Assembly: GCA_041611095.1 (NCBI GenBank) | Contig: JBFINP010000002.1 | Coordinates: 1-64,000 of the forward strand | Direction of reading: 5' to 3' | DNA from: UBA6912 sp041611095 | GTDB lineage: Bacteria > Actinomycetota > Acidimicrobiia > Spongiisociales > UBA5794 | DNA: 64,000 bases | Shown here: in pieces, positions 49,193 to 58,450 of the stretch | Numbering within the stretch: position 1 is the stretch's first letter | Layout of the letters: every line of letters begins with the position of its first letter | Notes under the pieces: model-generated | What the model was told of the DNA's origin: nothing | Seen by the model: only the letters and a program-made list of their open reading frames with translations | Database searches by the model: none | Program-made: the position numbers and the translations under genes

Positions 49193-49758
49193 GTGATCAC
49201 CTCATTGATTGGATCGGGTTGCATGGTCTCCCGCTGATTGCTCCTGGCCACGGCGAGCAGCACCAGCACCAAGCTGAATGCTGCAAGCGCCATGAGCGGG
49301 ATGGAGACGAATCCGAACTCCCAGATGTATGCGGCCGTGCACGGCACGGTGGCCGAGCACGCCCCCGAATCGAGGCTCGGAAACTGTTGGAGGAGGTAGT
49401 GGTACGTGCTGATCGCGCCGCCGACGACCGCCATCGGGACCGTATAGACGCGGATCCCCTCGTCGCGCCGCCAGGCGGCGATGCCGAGCACGAGTGCGAG
49501 CGGATACATGGCGATCCGTTGGAACCAGCACAGCTTGCAGGGCTCGAGGTGTGCGATCTCGGAGAGGTAGAGGCTGCCCACCGTCGCCGTCAGGGCGACC
49601 ACGAAGGCGAGGGTGAGCTCTCGCCCGGCGAGGGACTCCTGGAACCGCCCCCGCAGCTCGGCTGCCCGCGGTGAGCGGTGCGATGCAACCAGCAACACCA
49701 GCGCAAAAAGCACCGCCAGTCCTGCGCCGACGGCCAGGATGGCGAAGAAGCGACGCAT
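49189..49758 (-). CDS. DsbB-like disulfide bond formation protein
   Basis: 189 residues, four to five membrane segments. The first redox pair is EPCKLCWFQRIAMYP (C-x-x-C, with the DsbB-type WFQR after it) and the second is SGACSATVPC in the next outer loop. DsbB-type proteins re-oxidise a thioredoxin-like partner and pass electrons to quinone. The ATG at 49758 (MRRFFAILAVGAG) is preferred; a GTG or ATG further upstream would add an uncharacteristic hydrophilic stretch. It is coupled to the thioredoxin-like gene. Confidence 0.87.
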   Translation of the reverse strand: MRRFFAILAVGAGLAVLFALVLLVASHRSPRAAELRGRFQESLAGRELTLAFVVALTATVGSLYLSEIAHLEPCKLCWFQRIAMYPLALVLGIAAWRRDEGIRVYTVPMAVVGGAISTYHYLLQQFPSLDSGACSATVPCTAAYIWEFGFVSIPLMALAAFSLVLVLLAVARSNQRETMQPDPINEVIT

Positions 49759-49808
49759 GACTTCGAACGAGATGGCCCGCCTCCGGAGGGAGTGATTGCC
49801 CGCGAAGG

Positions 49809-49814
49809 TACCAT
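49809..49814 (+). promoter_or_regulatory. Putative -10 element for the 149-residue gene
   Basis: TACCAT six bases before the GTG at 49821, with no ribosome-binding site. Weak by itself; supported by the repeated pattern in the window. Confidence 0.35.
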
Positions 49815-49820
49815 TGCCGG

Positions 49821-50266
49821 GTGCCTGCATTGATACTGGCATTGGTCCTTTTGGGTCTTCTGTTGAGTGTGGCTGTCGCCTTCTGGTGGCAGGAGCGCAC
49901 TTCGTTCCCCGAGCGCGAGGTGATCTACAGCGTCGAGGATGCCCTCGAATTCGTCATGGGGCGGCTCGGCGAGTCGGCACGAAACGTCGCGGGACGCAAC
50001 GACGTGCGCCGCATCCTCGAGTGGGAGATGCGGTACCTTCAGGACCCGGACCTCCGGGACGGCGATGCCGCGGTCATCGGCGGCCTCGAAGCGGCCCAGT
50101 TCGCCCAGGAACAGGCCATGGCGCAGGGCTACGCATACGACGGGGCGCTCATCATCGAGGTCCTGGATCTGCAGGCGGAGTACCTCCAGACCCTGGGCGC
50201 CGTCGGCGAGCCGGCCGACGACGAGAAGGCACGTGAGATCATCGCTCGGTTCGAGCAGCAGGAGGG

Positions 50267-50270
<4 letters not shown>
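49821..50270 (+). CDS. Hypothetical protein with N-terminal membrane segment
   Basis: 149 residues. One N-terminal hydrophobic helix (ALILALVLLGLLLSVAVAF) is followed by an acidic helical domain. I recognise no domain. It overlaps the mutase gene by four bases (ATGA), so the two are co-expressed and may share a role, but nothing in the sequence says which. Confidence 0.7.
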
Positions 50271-51911
<1,641 letters not shown>

Positions 51912-51919
<8 letters not shown>

Positions 51920-52109
51920 CGGCGGTCACCGTTCCCGGGTACGGACCCACGGCCGTGCGCTGCTCTCGCAAGCGTTTCTCGCCGCCTTTCTCGCCCTGGC
52001 GCCTTCGACTGTCGAGCCGTGGCGTCTCGACCCGGCGATCCGGCATGCGGTGACGCTCCCCGTGGGCGCACCCATGCGCATGCTCGATCCCGCAACGGCT
52101 CGGCGCTGA
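51912..52109 (+). CDS. Possible small gene, 65 residues
   Basis: An open frame from a GTG overlapping the mutase stop by eight bases, encoding a partly hydrophobic basic peptide (ALLSQAFLAAFLALAPSTVEPW). No ribosome-binding site and no recognisable domain. It fills the gap before the lipoprotein gene. It may be chance. Confidence 0.3.
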
Positions 52110-52138
52110 CGCGCGACCGGTGTGACGCCGTGCCCCGA

Positions 52139-52144
52139 TACACT
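52139..52144 (+). promoter_or_regulatory. Putative -10 element for the small lipoprotein gene
   Basis: TACACT 32 bases before the GTG at 52177, which also has AGGAGG four bases upstream, so this gene would carry an ordinary 5' leader. Confidence 0.35.
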
Positions 52145-52176
52145 TCCGCTGCGCGAACACCCGACCAGGAGGCTTC

Positions 52177-52617
52177 GTGTCTCGAGCTCCCACCACGCGG
52201 CTGATCGCGGCCGCTGCCGCCCTGCTCTTCTTTCTCGCGGCCTGTGGAAACGAAGGCGTCACCGAGGGCTCCAACCAGGGAGCGGGCTCCCAGGATGTCG
52301 AGTTCACCGACGGCACCATCCCGGAGTCGCTGCCGTCGGACTTCCCGCTGCCCGCTCAGGGCGTCATCGGAACCGGCATGATCAACCGCACGTCCGGTCA
52401 GACCGAGCTGATCGTGCGGGTTCCCGCCCCCGTCCCGGCGGTGGTGGAGTTCTTCGAGTCCAACTTCGAGGCGAGGGGCTACGAGGTCACGGCGTCCGAG
52501 GCCGAAGGTGCAGAAGGATGGACTATGTCGTACGAGAAGGACGACATCTCCGGGACGCTCGACCTCAGCCTCGTCGGTGAGCAGATCACCCAGGTCGTTC
52601 TTCGCGCCGCGCGATGA
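52177..52617 (+). CDS. Small lipoprotein
   Basis: 146 residues. Lipoprotein signal with LAAC at the lipobox (Cys23) after a hydrophobic stretch. The mature part is an acidic alpha/beta domain (PAVVEFFESNFEARGYEV, WTMSYEKDDISGTLDLSL) of the kind seen in small exported actinobacterial proteins with no assigned function. It should be attached to the outer face of the membrane. GTG start with AGGAGG upstream. Confidence 0.8.
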   Translation: MSRAPTTRLIAAAAALLFFLAACGNEGVTEGSNQGAGSQDVEFTDGTIPESLPSDFPLPAQGVIGTGMINRTSGQTELIVRVPAPVPAVVEFFESNFEARGYEVTASEAEGAEGWTMSYEKDDISGTLDLSLVGEQITQVVLRAAR

Positions 52618-52671
52618 TCCGGCGCGACGTGGTTCCGGCGGTACGATGATTCGCCGCGACACGGAGGGTGG

Positions 52672-52878
52672 ATGAGCCGGCTGAGGCGCTTCGAGCACCA
52701 TCGCTTCATCGGAGCACGCGACACGATGGTCGTCTACGACGGCGACGACCCGGACCAGCTCGCCGAGCTGACGGCACGGGTCGAGGAGAGCGGGCTCTTC
52801 GACCGGAACCTCCTCCAGACCTTCGGGCCCGACACGCTGGCCGAAGCGCGCAACCGGGGCTTCACTCCCCGGCGGTGA
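52672..52878 (+). CDS. Hypothetical 68-residue protein
   Basis: 68 residues, soluble, charged (ARDTMVVYDGDDPDQLAELT, VEESGLFDRNLLQTFGPDTL). No recognisable domain. The ATG at 52672 is preceded by GGAGGG, a proper ribosome-binding site. It overlaps the convergent hydrolase gene by 17 bases at the 3' end. Confidence 0.65.
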   Translation: MSRLRRFEHHRFIGARDTMVVYDGDDPDQLAELTARVEESGLFDRNLLQTFGPDTLAEARNRGFTPRR

Positions 52879-53482
52879 GGCCGTCTGCCACAGCGGCGGC
52901 GACCCGGTCTTCCCTGAAGTGGAAGAAGTGGTCCGATCCCTCCAGCACCTCGAGGTGCGCACCGATGGTTGATGCGTACTCGCCGAGCTGAACGACGGTG
53001 ACGAACTGGTCGCGGTCACCGACCACGAAGGTTCGATGCGCCGGTGCGAGCTCGTGTGCGGCCGGCAGCGCCGGGCTGCGTTCGCTGGCGACGGGGGGAG
53101 CGATCCCGACATAGGGATGTGTTGATCTCGAGCCGGCCTGATACCGCAGCGCCGTGGCTGCGCCGAAGGACCACCCGGCGATGCCGAGAGGGAGCTGTGG
53201 ATACTCGGCCGCCGCGGCGGCGACGGCACTCCGTACGTCGTCGACCTCGCCGACGCCGAAGTCGTGTGATCCGGTCGACGCACCGACGCCCCTGAAGTTG
53301 AACCTCAGCACGGCGAACCCCCGCATGCACAGGTTGCGCGCCACCGCCTCCATCAGCGGTGCGGTCATCGTCCCGCGATGGAGCGGGTGGGGGTGGCAGA
53401 GAACCGCCACGAAGTGGGCTTCCGCGGGCGTGTCCCATCGAGCCTCGAGCGACACGTCTCCGGCATCGAGCCGGAAGCTCAT
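52862..53482 (-). CDS. Alpha/beta-hydrolase
   Basis: 206 residues. The nucleophile elbow is GIAGWSFGAATA (Ser ~104), the oxyanion region is LCHPHPLHRGTM, the acid is in VVGDRDQFV and the catalytic His in LEGSDHFFHF. This HPHP...GWSFG pattern matches the small YfbB/dienelactone-hydrolase-like group. Substrate unknown. The start overlaps the upstream ASCH-like gene by four bases. Confidence 0.83.
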   Translation of the reverse strand: MSFRLDAGDVSLEARWDTPAEAHFVAVLCHPHPLHRGTMTAPLMEAVARNLCMRGFAVLRFNFRGVGASTGSHDFGVGEVDDVRSAVAAAAAEYPQLPLGIAGWSFGAATALRYQAGSRSTHPYVGIAPPVASERSPALPAAHELAPAHRTFVVGDRDQFVTVVQLGEYASTIGAHLEVLEGSDHFFHFREDRVAAAVADGLTAGE

Positions 53483-53859
53483 TGCGTCAACGCGCCGATC
53501 ACGGAGCGGCGCCGTGCGGCGTACGCGGCGTCCGACAGGACGGGACCGTCGTCTCCGTAGACGCGCAGCAGCGCCAGATCGCCGTCACCAGGTTCCGTCC
53601 GTATGTGGCGGGCGGCCCCCGCGACGGGATCCAATACGGCCGCCGGTTCGATGCCGTCCACGACCGCGACCCATCGACCGGCCGGGGACCCCGCCGTTGC
53701 CCAGCGCCGGTATGCGGGGGCGAGACGCTGCTCCGGGATGGAGCCCGCTCCTCTCAGCTCGACCTCGTCGCCCTCGTCCAGCTCGCCACGTCCCACGAAT
53801 GCAGTGATGGTCTCGCCGATCGCGAGGGCTCGGAGCTCGGCATCGGGCAGCGTGAGCAT
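53479..53859 (-). CDS. ASCH/PUA-like small protein
   Basis: 126 residues. Strand-rich pattern (AIGETITAFVGRGELDEGDEVELRGAG) reminiscent of the ASCH/PUA-like fold, which binds nucleic acid or nucleotides, but similarity is faint. The ATG at 53859 is chosen because a -10-like TAACCT lies seven bases upstream; an upstream in-frame start would overlap the oxidoreductase gene. It leads the hydrolase gene with a four-base overlap. Confidence 0.6.
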   Translation of the reverse strand: MLTLPDAELRALAIGETITAFVGRGELDEGDEVELRGAGSIPEQRLAPAYRRWATAGSPAGRWVAVVDGIEPAAVLDPVAGAARHIRTEPGDGDLALLRVYGDDGPVLSDAAYAARRRSVIGALTQ

Positions 53860-53866
53860 CGGGCCG

Positions 53867-53872
53867 AGGTTA
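53867..53872 (-). promoter_or_regulatory. Putative -10 element for the ASCH-like gene
   Basis: TAACCT on the minus strand, seven bases before the ATG at 53859, lying at the very 3' end of the oxidoreductase gene. Leaderless arrangement. Confidence 0.4.
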
Positions 53873-55030
53873 GGTCGGGCGCATGTCGCTCGCTGCGCCA
53901 CCGTCCTCTGGACGGAGACGGCCGGCACCCAGCGCGGCGAGATCGACGCCGGCGTCCGCGAGGTCCTCGGGGATTCCCCGACCGACCGCCAGGGCGGCTG
54001 CCAGCCGGCCCGCTGCAGGAGCGGTCTGGATGCCCGTCCCGCCCTGACCCACGAGCCACACGAACGAGGGCTGCACGGGATCGGGGCCGATCACCATGCC
54101 CCGGTCGGGACCGAAGCTTCGCAGCCCCGCCCACTGCGACCGGACGTGCCGGATGTCGAGGGTCGTGGCCGTGTTGATGCGCTCGATGGCAAGCGCCACG
54201 TCGATCTCGTCCGCACGGGCGTCGCAAGGCGGCGAGGGCGTCTCGTCGGCGGGGCTGCAGAGGATCTGAGCGCCGTCCGGCTTGAAATAGAAGGAATGGC
54301 CCACTTCGACGACCAGCGGCCACCTCGAGCTCTCGGGGGTCCCTGCCACCATGAAGGCGGTCCGCCGCAGCGGCATGAGGCCCACCGGGGCTACGCCACA
54401 CCGCTCGGCGACGATGTCGCCCCAGGCGCCGGCGGCGTTCACGACGATGTCGCCTTCCCATCGGCCGTCGCCGAGATCGACTCGCCACCCTCGGCGTCCG
54501 TGAGCTGCGCGGCGCACCTCCGCTTCCAGGCGAATCGCACCGCCGCCACGCCGGGTTCCACGGACGAATGTTTGATGCAATCCGGCGACGTCGATATCGG
54601 CGGCGTCCGGCTCCCACAGGCCTGCGGCCGCCGCCTCGGGCCGGATCACACCACAGATCTGTCGGACACGCTCAGGTGAGATGCGCTCCACGACCGTGCC
54701 CGTCGCCAGGCCCTCCTCGAGCACGGAGTTGAGATGGTCCAGGTGGGACTCGGCTGCGATGGTCAGGGCACCGCGCGGGCTGACGAGCGGGTGCTCGGTG
54801 AGTTCTGCCGGAGGCGAGTCGAGGAACCAGCGGCTTGCTTTCGAGAGCGGCCGGATCGGCAGAGGGCCGTAGTTCTCGAAGAACAATGCGGCCGAGCGGC
54901 CCGTGGTATGGAAGGCGAGGGACGACTCGCGCTCGGCGAGCGTCACGTCGGCGTGATCGACGAGGAAGTGGGCGGCTGCGGCCCCGGCGATTCCTCCGCC
55001 GACAACGAGCACACGCAGCCGTTCACTCAC
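53870..55030 (-). CDS. FAD-dependent amine/amino-acid oxidoreductase (DAO family)
   Basis: 386 residues. The N-terminal FAD loop is VLVVGGGIAGAAAAHFL, followed by the acidic ribose-binding region at VTLAERE. INTATTLDIRHVRSQWAGLRSFGPDRGMVIG and LVGQGGTGIQTAPAAGRLAA are the C-terminal FAD contacts of the DadA/glycine-oxidase/sarcosine-oxidase-like family. It should oxidise a secondary amine or D-amino acid. GTG start. It follows a possible 28-residue membrane peptide by ten bases. Confidence 0.85.
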   Translation of the reverse strand: MSERLRVLVVGGGIAGAAAAHFLVDHADVTLAERESSLAFHTTGRSAALFFENYGPLPIRPLSKASRWFLDSPPAELTEHPLVSPRGALTIAAESHLDHLNSVLEEGLATGTVVERISPERVRQICGVIRPEAAAAGLWEPDAADIDVAGLHQTFVRGTRRGGGAIRLEAEVRRAAHGRRGWRVDLGDGRWEGDIVVNAAGAWGDIVAERCGVAPVGLMPLRRTAFMVAGTPESSRWPLVVEVGHSFYFKPDGAQILCSPADETPSPPCDARADEIDVALAIERINTATTLDIRHVRSQWAGLRSFGPDRGMVIGPDPVQPSFVWLVGQGGTGIQTAPAAGRLAAALAVGRGIPEDLADAGVDLAALGAGRLRPEDGGAASDMRPT

Positions 55031-55040
55031 GATCGAGCCG

Positions 55041-55127
55041 TCACAGCTGGAGGAACCAGATGGCTGCCGCGGCGATGATCGCCAGACCGGTCAGGAGGGC
55101 GGCGAGTATGAGGTAGCGGGTCTGCAC
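55041..55127 (-). CDS. Possible 28-residue single-membrane-segment peptide
   Basis: A GTG-started frame encoding QTRYLILAALLTGLAIIAAA and a few more residues, i.e. one hydrophobic helix with a basic N-terminus. It lies ten bases upstream of the oxidoreductase GTG on the same strand. Small membrane peptides of this style are common in actinobacteria, but none can be proved by sequence alone. Confidence 0.4.
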   Translation of the reverse strand: MQTRYLILAALLTGLAIIAAAAIWFLQL

Positions 55128-55256
55128 CGGGGCATGGTACGAGACGATGAGCGGTTTCTCGCCTCCGTATGGCTGCCCTGCCGGCGATGCGCCCCACAGG
55201 GTCTATTTGCCGCCGGGGCGGTCACGGAACCGGGCCTATGGCGAGAGTCCGGGCAC

Positions 55257-55262
55257 TAGGCT
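55257..55262 (+). promoter_or_regulatory. Putative -10 element for lpd
   Basis: TAGGCT 31 bases before the lpd ATG. The leader contains the TGGAGGAGC ribosome-binding site. Confidence 0.4.
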
Positions 55263-55293
55263 CCCACTGCGGCGAAACCCCATCTGGAGGAGC

Positions 55294-56664
55294 ATGTACG
55301 ACGTTGCCATCATCGGCGGAGGTCCCGGCGGCTACGCCGCGGCCCTCTACGCCCACAACTTCGGTCTGTCGGTTGCACTGATCGAGAAGGAGCGGGTCGG
55401 TGGTACGTGTCTCATTCGCGGCTGCATACCGGCGAAGGCCTGGCTTCAAACGGCGAACGTATACAGCACCGTCAAGCGCGCCGCCGAGTTCGGCGTGGTC
55501 GCCGAACCGCCCGGTCTGGATTGGAAGGCCGCGTTGGAGCGCAAGAACGGCATCGTCGACGGGCTGGTGCGCGGCCTCTCCGGCCTGCTGAAGGCTCGCA
55601 ATGTCGAGATGATCGACGGCTACGGTCGCCTGGCGCCCGACGGGTCCGTGGAGGTGGTCGACGACAGCGGTGTACGGCGCGTGGAGGCACGCAACATCAT
55701 CCTCGCCACAGGCTCCGTGCCCCGCTCCATCCCCGGCTACGAGTTCGACGGGTATCGCATCGTCTCTTCCGATGAGGCCCTCGACTGGGGAGAGCGCCCC
55801 AACCGCGTTGCCATCATCGGCGGCGGCGTGATCGGATGCGAGTTCGCCTCGTTGCTCGCCGAGACGGGTGCCGAGGTCCACCTGTTCGAGGCGCTCGACC
55901 AAATGCTCCCCGGGACGGATCCCGATGCGGTCAAGGTGCTCACCCGCCACTTTCGCAAGCTCGGCATCTCGATGACGACCGGTGTGGCCGTTGGCCCGCC
56001 TCAGGTGCACGACGGAGGCGTCGTCGTGCCGTACGGCGACGCATCCGTCGAGGTGGACGTCGTGCTCGTTGCAGTGGGCCGGTCGCCGGTGACGGCCGAC
56101 ATCGGCCTGGAGCACACGGCGGTCCAGGTCGATCGCGGCTACGTACTCGCCGATCTCGTCACCATGCGCACCCATCAGCCCAACGTGTACGCCGTGGGCG
56201 ACATCGTGGCCGGAACGCCGCAGCTGGCGCATGCGGGCTTCGCGGAGGGGATCGCCGCCGTGACGCACATTGCTACCGGCGAGCCCGCCCCAGTGGACTA
56301 TCGAGCGATTCCCCTGGTCGTGTACACCCACCCGGAAGTGGCGAGCGTCGGACTCACCGAGGCCCAGGCTCGCGAAGCCGGCCACGACGTCGTCGTGACG
56401 GACCACGGCATGCGCGGCGTCGGCCGCGCCATCATCCACGGCGACACCGGCGGGATCGTGAAGGTGGTTGCGGAGCGCGACGGCCGTATCCTCGGTGCAA
56501 CGGTGGCTGCCCCTTCGGCCGGTGAGATGATCCATGAGTTGATGTATGTGGTGGCATGGGAGGCGCTGCCGGCAGAGGCGGCGGCTCTGATTCACGCCCA
56601 CCCGACGCTGTCGGAGGCGATCGGCGAGACGTTGTTGAGCGCGGCGGGCCGCCCGCTCCACTGA
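55294..56664 (+). CDS. lpd: Dihydrolipoyl dehydrogenase (E3)
   Basis: 456 residues, full length. FAD loop YDVAIIGGGPGGYAAALYA, redox disulfide GGTCLIRGCIPAK, NAD loop VAIIGGGVIGCEFASLLAE, YAVGDIVAGTPQLAH and the active-site His in HAHPTLSEAIGE. It re-oxidises the dihydrolipoyl group of 2-oxoacid dehydrogenase complexes. ATG with a TGGAGGAGC ribosome-binding site. The E2 gene starts 31 bases later and the lipoate-synthesis fusion after that, so the run makes the E2/E3 core together with its cofactor. Confidence 0.94.
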   Translation: MYDVAIIGGGPGGYAAALYAHNFGLSVALIEKERVGGTCLIRGCIPAKAWLQTANVYSTVKRAAEFGVVAEPPGLDWKAALERKNGIVDGLVRGLSGLLKARNVEMIDGYGRLAPDGSVEVVDDSGVRRVEARNIILATGSVPRSIPGYEFDGYRIVSSDEALDWGERPNRVAIIGGGVIGCEFASLLAETGAEVHLFEALDQMLPGTDPDAVKVLTRHFRKLGISMTTGVAVGPPQVHDGGVVVPYGDASVEVDVVLVAVGRSPVTADIGLEHTAVQVDRGYVLADLVTMRTHQPNVYAVGDIVAGTPQLAHAGFAEGIAAVTHIATGEPAPVDYRAIPLVVYTHPEVASVGLTEAQAREAGHDVVVTDHGMRGVGRAIIHGDTGGIVKVVAERDGRILGATVAAPSAGEMIHELMYVVAWEALPAEAAALIHAHPTLSEAIGETLLSAAGRPLH

Positions 56665-56695
56665 ATCAAGGTGACGGAGAAGGAGAAGGAGTCAG

Positions 56696-58450
56696 ATGGC
56701 GATCACGGTGACGATGCCCCAACTCGGTGAGACCGTCACCGAGGGGACGATCCTGTCTTGGGCCAAGCAGCCAGGCGACACCATTGCCGAGGACGAGGTC
56801 TTGCTCGAGATCTCGACGGACAAGGTCGATACCGAGGTGCCCTCCCCGGCGGGAGGCACGCTCGTGGAGATCCTCGTCGCCGAGGGCGAGACCGTGAGCG
56901 TGGGCACGCCGCTCGCCGTCATCGCCGAGCCGGGTGAAGCGGTGGCGCCGTCCGCCACCCCCGAGCCGGCACCGGCGGCAGCGGAGCCCGAGCCGGCCGC
57001 CGAACCGGCGCCCATCAGTGAGGTCACACCCGAACCCGCATCCGCACCGACGCCGATCGCGCCCGTCCCCGCTTCGGCGGAGCCGGCCGCCGCGGCGCCT
57101 GAGCAGGAACCGGCCGCGACATCGGCTCCCGCTCCAACTCCGATCGAGGCGGCTCCGGCTCCGGCGCCGGCTCCACCCGAAGTGCCGGCCGCAGAGGGTT
57201 TCGCCCCGGAGCCCACGGAGGAAGCGCCCCGTCGTGGCGTGCTCTCACCGGTCGTGCGAAAGATCGCTGCCGAGCACGGGATCGACCTGGATCATGTCGA
57301 GGGAACCGGCGACGGTGGCCGGATCACCCGACGCGACGTGATGGCATACATCGACTCGGAGGAGGAGCCCAAGGTCGCAGTGGAGCCTGAAGCGCCGGCG
57401 GCGGCCGCGGCGCCTGCCCCCGCCGCGGCGCCCACGGCCCCGGAGACGGCGGAGGCTGAGGCGCCGGTAGCCGCCGAGCCACCCCAACCGGTCGCCGCAG
57501 AGCCACCTGCACCGGCGGCGCAACCTGCCGCTGCCCCACCGGCTGCTCCGGCTGCCACGACGCCCGCGGCGCCCGAGCCGGCGGCCGCTCCGGCCCCTGT
57601 GGCCGCTCCGCCTCCCGCGGCCGCCCCGCCCCCGGTGGCCGCTCCTGCACCGGCGGCGGCGCAGGCGCCTGCCCCGGCAGCGGCCCCGGAGCCCGCTGCG
57701 CCGGCGGCGCCGTCGATTCCGCTACAACCCGGCGACGAGCTCGTCGACATCGGCAGGATGCGCAAGCGGATCGCCGACAACATGGTGAGCGCCAAGCGCA
57801 CCGCCGCTCACGTATGGACAGCCGTCGAGGTCGATTACGACAACGTCGAACGGGTCCGCAACGCCCACAAGGCCGCATTCAAGGAAGAGCACGGCTACTC
57901 GTTGACATACCTTCCGTTCATCTCCCGTGCGACGCTCGAAGCGCTGGCGGCGTTCCCCGTCGTGAACTCATCCTTCTACCTGGACGCCGGCAAGCAGGTG
58001 TTTCACGGCCGAGTCAACCTCGGGATCGCAGTCGACATGAACCAGGAGGGCCTCGTCGTGATGACCCTCAAAGATGCCCAGGCGATGCGGCTCAAAGAGC
58101 TCGCCGCCGGCATCCGCACGGTGGCCGAGAAGGCGCGTGAAGGGCGGCTCGAGCCGGATGATGTGTCGGGCAGCACGTTCACGATCACCAACCCGGGTCC
58201 CTATGGGTCGCTGATGAGTGCTCCCATCATCAACGTGCCGAACGCGGCCATCCTGTCGACCGATACGGTGAAGAAGCGGGCGACCGTCGTGAGCCTTCCG
58301 GACGGATCGGACACGATCGCTATCCGCCCGATCGGCTACCTCGGCCTGACTTGGGACCACCGCGTGTTCGACGGTTCCACGGCAGTGCTCTTCCTCAACC
58401 GGATCAAGCAGAATCTCGAGACTTGGGATTGGTCGCAGGAGCTGGCGTGA
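56696..58450 (+). CDS. 2-oxoacid dehydrogenase E2 (succinyl-/acyltransferase type)
   Basis: 584 residues. A single lipoyl domain (1-76, Lys in ISTDKVDTEVPSPAGG), an Ala/Pro/Glu linker, the E3/E1-binding domain (~178-215, LSPVVRKIAAEHGIDLDHVE), a very long Ala/Pro linker (~220-340), then the catalytic domain with DHRVFDGSTA (H-x-x-x-D-G). Order and sequence fit actinobacterial SucB/DlaT-type E2 proteins. Whether it serves pyruvate, 2-oxoglutarate or branched substrates is not decided. The 3' end overlaps the lipBA gene by four bases. Confidence 0.92.
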   Translation: MAITVTMPQLGETVTEGTILSWAKQPGDTIAEDEVLLEISTDKVDTEVPSPAGGTLVEILVAEGETVSVGTPLAVIAEPGEAVAPSATPEPAPAAAEPEPAAEPAPISEVTPEPASAPTPIAPVPASAEPAAAAPEQEPAATSAPAPTPIEAAPAPAPAPPEVPAAEGFAPEPTEEAPRRGVLSPVVRKIAAEHGIDLDHVEGTGDGGRITRRDVMAYIDSEEEPKVAVEPEAPAAAAAPAPAAAPTAPETAEAEAPVAAEPPQPVAAEPPAPAAQPAAAPPAAPAATTPAAPEPAAAPAPVAAPPPAAAPPPVAAPAPAAAQAPAPAAAPEPAAPAAPSIPLQPGDELVDIGRMRKRIADNMVSAKRTAAHVWTAVEVDYDNVERVRNAHKAAFKEEHGYSLTYLPFISRATLEALAAFPVVNSSFYLDAGKQVFHGRVNLGIAVDMNQEGLVVMTLKDAQAMRLKELAAGIRTVAEKAREGRLEPDDVSGSTFTITNPGPYGSLMSAPIINVPNAAILSTDTVKKRATVVSLPDGSDTIAIRPIGYLGLTWDHRVFDGSTAVLFLNRIKQNLETWDWSQELA

